Assembly: GCA_033439685.1 (NCBI GenBank)
Contig: JAUEDM010000005.1
Coordinates: 2,728,001-2,792,000 of the forward strand
Source of the DNA: Apodospora peruviana
Taxonomy: Eukaryota > Ascomycota > Sordariomycetes > Sordariales > Lasiosphaeriaceae
Direction of reading: 5' to 3'
DNA: 64,000 nt
Shown here piece after piece: positions 57,425 to 64,000 of the stretch; positions within the stretch are counted from its first letter, which is position 1, and every line of letters begins with the position of its first letter. Position numbers and translations under genes: made by a program. The notes below the pieces were generated by a model. It was not told the DNA's origin, did not search any database, and saw only the letters and a program-made list of their open reading frames with translations.

Positions 57425-59206
57425 TCAAGCCTCCTGGGTATACTGAATCCCCAAACCGACCCGTCCAGGATCCCTCAGCCCGCCAGCAACCCTCAGCTTC
57501 TTGGTCGGGCTCGTCAACCTCTCCCGCAGCGAGACATCGTCCCTCGTCTCCCCGCTCGAGCTGAACTTCCTCTTTTCCGCCGCGGCGACCCCAGACTTAT
57601 TCAGACTGCCAAACAGCTTGGCTTGAAGCTTGTTGCTTTTCTCTGCCGCGGCAGGTACCGGCGTCCCGTCTCGCGAATTGCCCACTGAGCTCGCCACCTC
57701 GAAGCTCTCCCTGCCGTCGCGGCGGAGCATCTCCGACGCCGCCTGGCTGGCTTGACTTTCAAACACCTCTTCCTCTTCAGGCTGTTGTTGGGATTGCCGG
57801 CGGGAGCTGCGCGAGTTCTGCGAGCCGCGCGACGCAAACGATGCGACCTGCAGCGCTTGTCGGGCGAGCTCCGCGTTGTCGCCGGCAGAGATGGTGCTCT
57901 CGCGACTGCTGCGTCTTTCTCGGCGCGCAGAGCCACCGGCTGGAGGAGTCTCCGGGACGAGCCGGTTCTGGCGATACGGTGGTTCGGTCTGGGGCACCAG
58001 GTCGACCGACGGAAGAAGCCCGTGGCCACCGCGTCCAATCGGCGTACTAGGCAGAGAGGACATGGACTGCACGGCGCGGGTGTGTTTGGACGGGATCCGG
58101 TGGGGCGCGTTCGGGCGACCGGCCGTCACGGGCGTGGACGGGGCGCTGTTGTTCTCCTGGCTGCTCAGAGCCTGTAGCAGAACGGCGAAGTTCTGGTTGT
58201 GGCCGTGGTCTCGCGGCTCCCGCTGTGTCGACACCGACTTGGGGGTCTGGCGCGGTGTCGACTTGTTTTGGACTGGTGTGCCGGCGGCTGTTTGCGTCTT
58301 TGGCGTCATGGCACCGTGGAACATGCCGCCGGGACTGCACAGGTGGTGGAAATGCTCGCGATTCTCTCGGATGCGGTTGAGGAGCAGATCCTGGTCGTCT
58401 CTGAGCCGGAGGATCTCGTCCTCCTTCTGCTGGATGACCTTCTTGGCTGCCTTGAATTTCTTTGCTAGGATATCGTTCTCTTCGACAGCTTGGTCGTACC
58501 AGATCTTGAGCTGATGATATTTGGCCTGGGTGGACTCGGACGCAGAACTGAGATCACGGCGGGCCTGTCGGGAGTGCTCAGCGATTCGTAGGGCCTCCAC
58601 TTCCTTCTTGGTCATCTCGTGTTCCACCGCAGCACGCTGCGCGTCCTCCCGGGCGGTGAGGTCGAGCAAGTTAAACTGCAGTTTGTGGTGGGCCGTCTCC
58701 ATCTTGAGTCTGGAGTGCTCGGTGATGCAAGCCTGGAGCATAGCGCGGAGTCCATCGGCCGGGGCCTCGGCGATCTGCTGCGCAGTTGGTGTGGTGAAGT
58801 CGGAGGCATCGGTGCCATCCCTCTTCAAGATCCCATTGAGTCCCGTCGTGGCGGGAGGAGATACTAATAAGATGCTATTAGAGCGTTGGAGGCTGCTGAT
58901 GCAGCCGCCCAGGGGGTTGACGGCGCCGGCGCCGGCGATGTGCGGAACCTGCGACGATGGCGGAGGTGTGAGCGAGGAGGGAATGACCGAGTCGACAGGT
59001 ACATCGTTAATCTCTAGTTTGAATGGCGAGCCAGCTCTCGGCGAGTTGGGGCCTGCGGTCGAGGGCAGTGATTGCTGCGACAAAGGAGCGAGGGAGTCGT
59101 CATCATCTCGCGGGGTAGCCGGTTCAATGTCCTCGAGGAGGACTTGGCGGTCGTGTTCGGGTGTGTCGTTAACCAGCTGCGCTGATTGCTCCGTGTCGGA
59201 AGCCAT
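57425..59206 (-). CDS. Coiled-coil, SP/TP-rich fungal protein
   Basis: Single exon, 593 aa, starting MASDTEQSAQLVND. Residues 1 to about 150 are disordered with many Ser/Thr-Pro pairs (possible proline-directed kinase sites). Residues about 155-290 form a long coiled coil (LRAMLQACITEHSRLKMETA, KKEVEALRIAEHSRQARRDL, KKFKAAKKVIQQKEDEILRL). The rest is disordered and basic, with repeated STP motifs (STPRQTPKS, APSTPVT, SLPSTPIGR) and a C-terminal SPTKKLRVAGG that could act as a nuclear signal. Function unknown. The composition suggests a nuclear or cytoskeletal scaffold under cell-cycle kinase control, which is inference only. No introns are needed. Confidence 0.8.
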   Translation of the reverse strand: MASDTEQSAQLVNDTPEHDRQVLLEDIEPATPRDDDDSLAPLSQQSLPSTAGPNSPRAGSPFKLEINDVPVDSVIPSSLTPPPSSQVPHIAGAGAVNPLGGCISSLQRSNSILLVSPPATTGLNGILKRDGTDASDFTTPTAQQIAEAPADGLRAMLQACITEHSRLKMETAHHKLQFNLLDLTAREDAQRAAVEHEMTKKEVEALRIAEHSRQARRDLSSASESTQAKYHQLKIWYDQAVEENDILAKKFKAAKKVIQQKEDEILRLRDDQDLLLNRIRENREHFHHLCSPGGMFHGAMTPKTQTAAGTPVQNKSTPRQTPKSVSTQREPRDHGHNQNFAVLLQALSSQENNSAPSTPVTAGRPNAPHRIPSKHTRAVQSMSSLPSTPIGRGGHGLLPSVDLVPQTEPPYRQNRLVPETPPAGGSARRERRSSRESTISAGDNAELARQALQVASFASRGSQNSRSSRRQSQQQPEEEEVFESQASQAASEMLRRDGRESFEVASSVGNSRDGTPVPAAAEKSNKLQAKLFGSLNKSGVAAAEKRKFSSSGETRDDVSLRERLTSPTKKLRVAGGLRDPGRVGLGIQYTQEA

Positions 59207-60762
59207 CGTGTATGTCGGCGAAGCAAAACAGCTGGGACAGTGTGTCGCAAACTACTTATGCGGCAGCGGTAATCTCGAGAATGAGCAAACGTGCAGAGGC
59301 TGTCTTCAGAGTTTCGGGCGCCTGCTTTGAAAATCCACCGAGAAACACGTCACTGCAGCTCCAGCCGGCGATATGACGCTGCAAGAGGAGGAGGAGCAGG
59401 AGGAGGGAGATTAGGTGGTAGAGGAGTGTGGTGGAGAGACAGCTGCGACCTCATCAAAGCTACCTCATGTACAGACAGTCGGTGATGAGGTGGAACTGTC
59501 AAGTGTCAACGAGAGGAGAGTGTGTTTCGAGCGGTTGCTGTCCTTGGCTGGACCTTTGGTTGCCCTGTGGATGGGAAAACGGAACAGGACCGAACAGGGA
59601 AAATTAGACGGGGGCTGGCCCGCCCAGCGCTAAACCTGAAGAGTCGGACAGAGTGCATTTGTGCCGCTGCCCACCGCCCCGTCACACTCTCTGTCGGACT
59701 GTCTTGACTCTCTGCCAGGTCGGTTGCGGGGCCAAAGCGCGTCTGTGCGAGCGACGGGACAGACGGGAAGAGCTGTTGCTCAGATCTGCCCCTTGCATCT
59801 TGCCAGGCTCGATGGCACGACATGACATCTCTTCTGCCGTCTGAAGAGCTTACCTATCCTCACTGACCTTTGTCTAGAAAACCTCCCATGATCACCACTG
59901 CTAGACCAGGAGCGAGCATCGACTTAGCTTGCTCCGACAAGCTACTTACTACCCCGATACTCCCCCGATGATCTACCTATCCACCTAGTGCTCGTGGAGT
60001 ACAGATCCAGGCCGCGAGCACTTATCACGAAGCCAATACTCCACGCTACCAGCCGTTGGCGTGCTTTGACACCGATCGATCTACAGAATAGGGGGACAGA
60101 GGTTTGCAGGAGAAAAGAATATGAATCTTCGCCACGGCCTGAAGGGGGTGGACTTGAACTGGAGAGATGTGGCAGATAAAGCATTCTACTCTGTCAAGAT
60201 CACACCCTCTCTCCATCTCTGCGCGGCGCTACGGAATATATACCTATTCCCCGTTCAAGCGGGTTGGACGTTCGGTTGGTACACACGTACAGTAGTGCCA
60301 GGTTGACTTTGTTCCAGGCTTGCACAGCGTGCTTCCGGCTCTCGATCTGTCAGAACTCAAAAAATTCATCGGCAGTAGCTAGCCGACCGGCCGTGAAGGC
60401 GAGGATGCTGATTGTGTCTTTCCTTTGTTCTTGATCCGAGTTATCAGGGCGCCGAGGGTGATTGTACGCCCCCGCCTGACCACCTCGAAGCAGTTGTGTC
60501 CCTTTATCAGGTACTTGTATTATGGTTGGTGTTCTAGGTATCTAACTTTTGAAGAAATGACTCGCCTATGACGGCATCTAGACTCTTAGGTTTTAATCTT
60601 TCTAAAAGCCCAGCCAAAACAACGCTCCAGTTCCCATGCAAACCAATGCCAATGCCTGTCCCTGAATGATAATGATCCTACAATCTGTATGGCATGACGC
60701 CCACACGAAAGAAAAGAGTATTACATAAATTCTTGCGTCGTTCTCTCAAACAATGCACACCG
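59207..60762. other. Intergenic, no gene seen
   Basis: 1.56 kb between the coiled-coil gene and the oxidase. Short open frames only. A tRNA-like arm near 60145-60195 was considered and rejected. Confidence 0.5.
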
Positions 60763-62797
60763 TCACAACGCTCTCCACGTCATATTCGTGGAAGTACTGC
60801 TATACACAGTAGGCACGCACTGGTTCGTCCCGTTCCCGTACTGATAGTAACTAGGTGAGGTGGTTGTGGTGCCGTACACGTTGCCGCCGTAGGTCAGATA
60901 CCCTTGGCTCTCGTTGCACGGAATCTTCATAATATCCGCGGCCGAACCGATCGTCCAGATGGTTTGCATTCCTATCACCCCTAGTATCAGCAAAAAGAAA
61001 CAAACATCTGAAGAAGAGAAAGAAGGCGAGCTTACCCATCATCATATGCGCCAAAACATGGCAATGAATCATCCAAACCCCAGGATTGTCCATCCTCATC
61101 CGCCACGCCCTCCAGCCAGCCGCCGCGCCCGGCTTCACTTTGTCCGCAAAGCGGTACAGCATCGTAGTATCTCTCCTAACGGGGACATACTTCAGCGCCG
61201 CCATCTTCGCATTGTTCGCCTGGGCGTCGTACTCCCCGTCCCCCCTCCCGATATCGTAGTAATGCTGGCTGTGGGCGTGGAAGGGGTGCGTCTCGACCAA
61301 GCCGTTGTTGTTGACCAGTGACCCGGTGTTCTGGATGACAATCTCGAGCACCTCGCCGATCTTGGCTGGGAACGACAAAGTCTTGGGATCCCACCCGTTG
61401 TTCCGCATAGCCGCGTCGAAGTCTGGCATGGCCGCCTGCCCGTGCCGGTAGATGTCCACTAGCAATGGACTTGAGCGCGAGAGCTCGTTCCAGCTCAAGC
61501 CAGCGAGCCGATACTCTACCTTGCCGGATCTCGGGTTGGTTATTAGTTCGGAGAGGATGGTCACGCGGCGGGTGACTTCTGCTGCTGTCGGCGCCGCGTT
61601 GGACCCCGGATTCAGAGGAGTGAACGTGTACTCGAGCCAGTCCTGCGGGTTCTTTGGCGTGGCCGCGATCGGGTTGGCCGGGGCGGTGGGCACCTCAACA
61701 TCTGAAGAGTAGCGCAGCACGCCGTACCCGCGGTATGGCCAGGGACGGTCAAGGGTCTCGAACTGTATGAAATAGGTCATTTTGTTGCCGTCAGCCTTCA
61801 GTTCCGCAGCGGTCTTGGACGTGAGCAGCACATCAAAGCGCTGGCCGGGCCCGATTTGGAGGTGGCCGGTCGTCACGGGCGCGTTGTACTCGTTGCCGTC
61901 GACTTGTACTATAGTCAGGTTGCCGTGCCCCTCGAAAGCTACCGACAGAAAGGAAAGCCCCGTGCCGCCGATGAAGCGGAAGCGGTAGGTCTTGCCGGGA
62001 TCGACATCGATGACGGGGAGCGAGCAGCCCGACGCGGTGGCGGTCTGGTCGTCGGTCTTGTTGGCGAACAAGACGTCGCGCGCGTGGAGGGGTGCCGGTG
62101 CTCGGCTGCTACTACCGAGTCGACTTCCAAAACGGCCTTTGTTTCCCCCTGCCGGGCCTTTGGTGGCGATCTGCCCCGACGCGACGCCGATCCCGTTGAG
62201 CAGCACGCCATTGGACTCGCTGGACCCTCTGAAGGGGACGGCGGTTAGATCATTGAACATCTGTTGATCCGATTCTTCAAAGAAGTCAGTGAAAAAGAGG
62301 ATGCGCTCGTCGTCGTAGTTGTAGGGCGACGAGCCGCCGCAGTCGTCGACGATCAAGGACCCGGCGCAGCTCATGGCTTGCATCTGGACGTGAGAGTGGT
62401 AGAAGTAGGTGCCCGAGTCGTCGAGTGTCGTGACGATCTGGTAGTCGAAGAAGCGTCCGGGCGGGATGGGCCACTGCGAGGCCTGCGGCGAGCCGTCGGC
62501 GAACGGGGCCATCCGTTGCGTCAGCCCGTGCCAGTGCATCGTCAGGTTCTGGTTGTCCATGTCGTTGTACACTCTGATCCAGCTTGTCGAGCCGGGCAAG
62601 ACGTGTATCGCTGGGCCGGGTGACGTGCCGTTGACGATGACAGCCGTGCGGGTTTTGCAACCTGAGGGTATCGTCGCAACCGTCACTCTGAGGATATGGT
62701 CTGGCGTGAAGCTGGTACCATGGACCTCCATTGCGGCCAGGGAGAGGGCGGGCAACCAGCTTCCGAGCAAAAGAGTTGGCAAGATTTTGGCTCGCAT
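60763..62797 (-). CDS. Secreted multicopper oxidase (ascorbate-oxidase/laccase type), 2 exons
   Basis: Exon 1 is 62797-61036 and exon 2 is 60971-60763, giving 656 aa. The signal peptide is about residues 1-21 (MRAKILPTLLLGSWLPALSL). Copper ligands are visible: HWHG 88-91, HSH 134-136, HPFHAH 504-509 and HCHVLAH 578-584, with axial Met589. The 64-bp intron lies right after ATG-ATG-G. Two acceptors 9 nt apart are available. The downstream one (GTGATAG/GA) gives MMMGMQTIW, as in fungal homologues. The upstream one would insert VIG and place Val at the axial position. A TATA box at 62889-62883 lies downstream of the earlier in-frame ATG at 62929, supporting the start used. The enzyme oxidises phenols, ascorbate-like substrates or metals with reduction of O2 to water. 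The substrate cannot be read from sequence. Confidence 0.93.
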
Positions 62798-62882
62798 CTT
62801 GACTGCGGTCTGCAATGCCTTGGGTTCAGACTGATGCTGCCGTAAAACGTCCATAACCGTTCCCAGCCCCCGGAGTCGGTGT

Positions 62883-62889
62883 TTATATA
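62883..62889 (-). promoter_or_regulatory. TATA box of the multicopper oxidase
   Basis: TATATAA on the minus strand, about 86 bp before the chosen ATG at 62797. It implies a leader of roughly 50-60 nt. Confidence 0.6.
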
Positions 62890-62929
62890 AGTCGACATCA
62901 CACCAACTAACCGACATCCTAGCAAACAT

Positions 62930-64000
62930 CTCCCGAACTGTCCCTAGCCACCTCCATGGAGCATGTGCTCAGCTCGCGCCGTCTCGTGTGCCGGTCCCTA
63001 GCGCGAAGAAGATCATAGAGATGAATACAAAGTCACGGCGCTTTGACCGTTCGCCAGACCGTCTCACCCCGAGTGGAGGGAAAGCTCCTCGAAGGAGGCA
63101 TGGCATTGGCGTCTGCCCATGTTGACATTCCACGGGAGGGAACGCCGAGGGGCAAGTAATGTGTTGCCGTCGCCGGCTGTCTTTCAGAGAGCATAGCACG
63201 GTCTTCCCGAGTAGCACCCCACGCACCCGTAAAGCCAGCAATTCGCCAACCACGATGGAGAGATCAGGACGCAGAGATCAGATCCAGTATACTGGTGGCG
63301 ACATGATCGAAACTTGCTCAGACGATCGCTAGGACGGTCACAGTGGCTAGCAGACGCCCGCCGGCCTTGTGCGTTAGACTAGTATCGTTCGATCACACAC
63401 TCCCCGACTATCAAGGTGGTTCGTACCTAGAATCAAAGTGTTGGCCAATGTTTCAGGACGCAAGTCGCCAGTCTTGCGTCCTGCAGCGAGCGCTATTCCG
63501 GTCGGTTGCCGTTACCGTTGCCGCGTTCTTCCGGGTTGTGGCATCATGATGGTGTTGTTGTAGAGACCGCGCTTTGTGTCACTGCTTGCCATGTGGTTTT
63601 CTTCCGCAACAGAGCCTCGAGTTTGGGTGGACTGGCAGGCAGCTGGTTCCAGCCTTTTGGGGATAGAATTTGTTTGGGAAAGGGATGAAATATGCTTGTA
63701 ATAACCCGAACCCTACCTACCTACCAGGTAATTACCTCTGCCTGTCTCAGGCTGCACTCGGACTTTATTGGCCACCATTAACAGCGAGACTTCTAGACCT
63801 ATTCGTGTGCAAGGAAATATTACAGAAAGTACCTGAACCTATCTTTCGACCCAAGTACATACGAAAAAAAAATGGAAAGAGGCAGCAGGTACCTTCCACC
63901 TGGTGGATTCGCGCAAAAAGGTGCCAAGGATCCAGGCCGTGGCCCCAGGCGGACAGACCCTCCTGTACAGAGAGGTACCGCCCTGGAAACGGCCGCCTTC
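62930..64000. other. Upstream region, no gene seen
   Basis: 1.07 kb to the window end. It contains CCTACCTACCTACCAGGTAA (63711-63730) and an A-run near 63865. No gene-like frame on either strand. Confidence 0.5.

Noticed and set aside
60121..60200. tRNA-like arm on the minus strand (GGACTTGAACT-like T-arm followed by a possible anticodon arm)
   Set aside because: The T-loop lacks a proper GTTC consensus on the coding strand, and I could not pair acceptor or D stems.
62798..62929. Longer N-terminus for the multicopper oxidase starting at 62929
   Set aside because: It would lie upstream of the TATA box at 62883-62889 and would bury the signal peptide 44 residues inside the protein.

Overview
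The window comes from a filamentous ascomycete (Pezizomycotina), most likely a Sordariomycete. The grounds are short introns (55-110 bp, mostly GTAAGT-like donors), fungal-only gene families (Zn2Cys6 regulator, VWA-Hint protein, COX14-type assembly factor), disordered polyQ/Ser/Thr-rich proteins, and long intergenic spaces carrying ACCTAGGT/GGTAGGTACC motifs. Gene models were built by hand: splice sites were chosen so that reading phase and family motifs agree. No database search was possible.

Layout. 0.2-6 kb: a small two-TM protein and a large LRR protein (both -). 6.7-10 kb: broken coding remnants, one with a GIY-YIG-like motif and a stop, plus simple repeats. 11-13.4 kb: a Mid2/WSC-like cell-surface sensor (+). 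13.7-19.8 kb: a five-exon Zn2Cys6 activator (-) head-to-head with a DHA2-type MFS exporter (+), a possible regulator/transporter pair. 20-23.6 kb: no intact gene, but a decayed gene (-) and a U6 snRNA gene (-). 24.3-28.8 kb: an unknown protein (+), a secretory-pathway TM protein with a GC-AG intron (+) and DAHP synthase (-). 28.8-32.6 kb is gene-poor. 32.6-38.3 kb: a polyQ nuclear-type protein (+), then a COX14-domain protein (-) head-to-head with mitoribosomal protein mL50 (+). 39-41.7 kb: a decayed locus. 42-47.4 kb: a six-exon ARM-repeat Rap1GDS1-like protein (+) and the six-exon eL13 gene (-). 48.3-51 kb: a VWA-Hint protein (-). 53 kb: a 33-aa Cys-rich microprotein (+). 54.8-63 kb: thiolase, a coiled-coil protein and a multicopper oxidase (all -).

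Most genes look like independent housekeeping or fungal-specific loci. The groupings with functional logic are the Zn2Cys6/MFS pair and the COX14/mL50 divergent mitochondrial pair. The least ordinary items are the VWA-Hint protein, the Cys-rich microprotein, the tandem-acceptor choice in the oxidase that decides its axial copper ligand, and repeated sequence blocks upstream of two genes (MFS, DAHP synthase).
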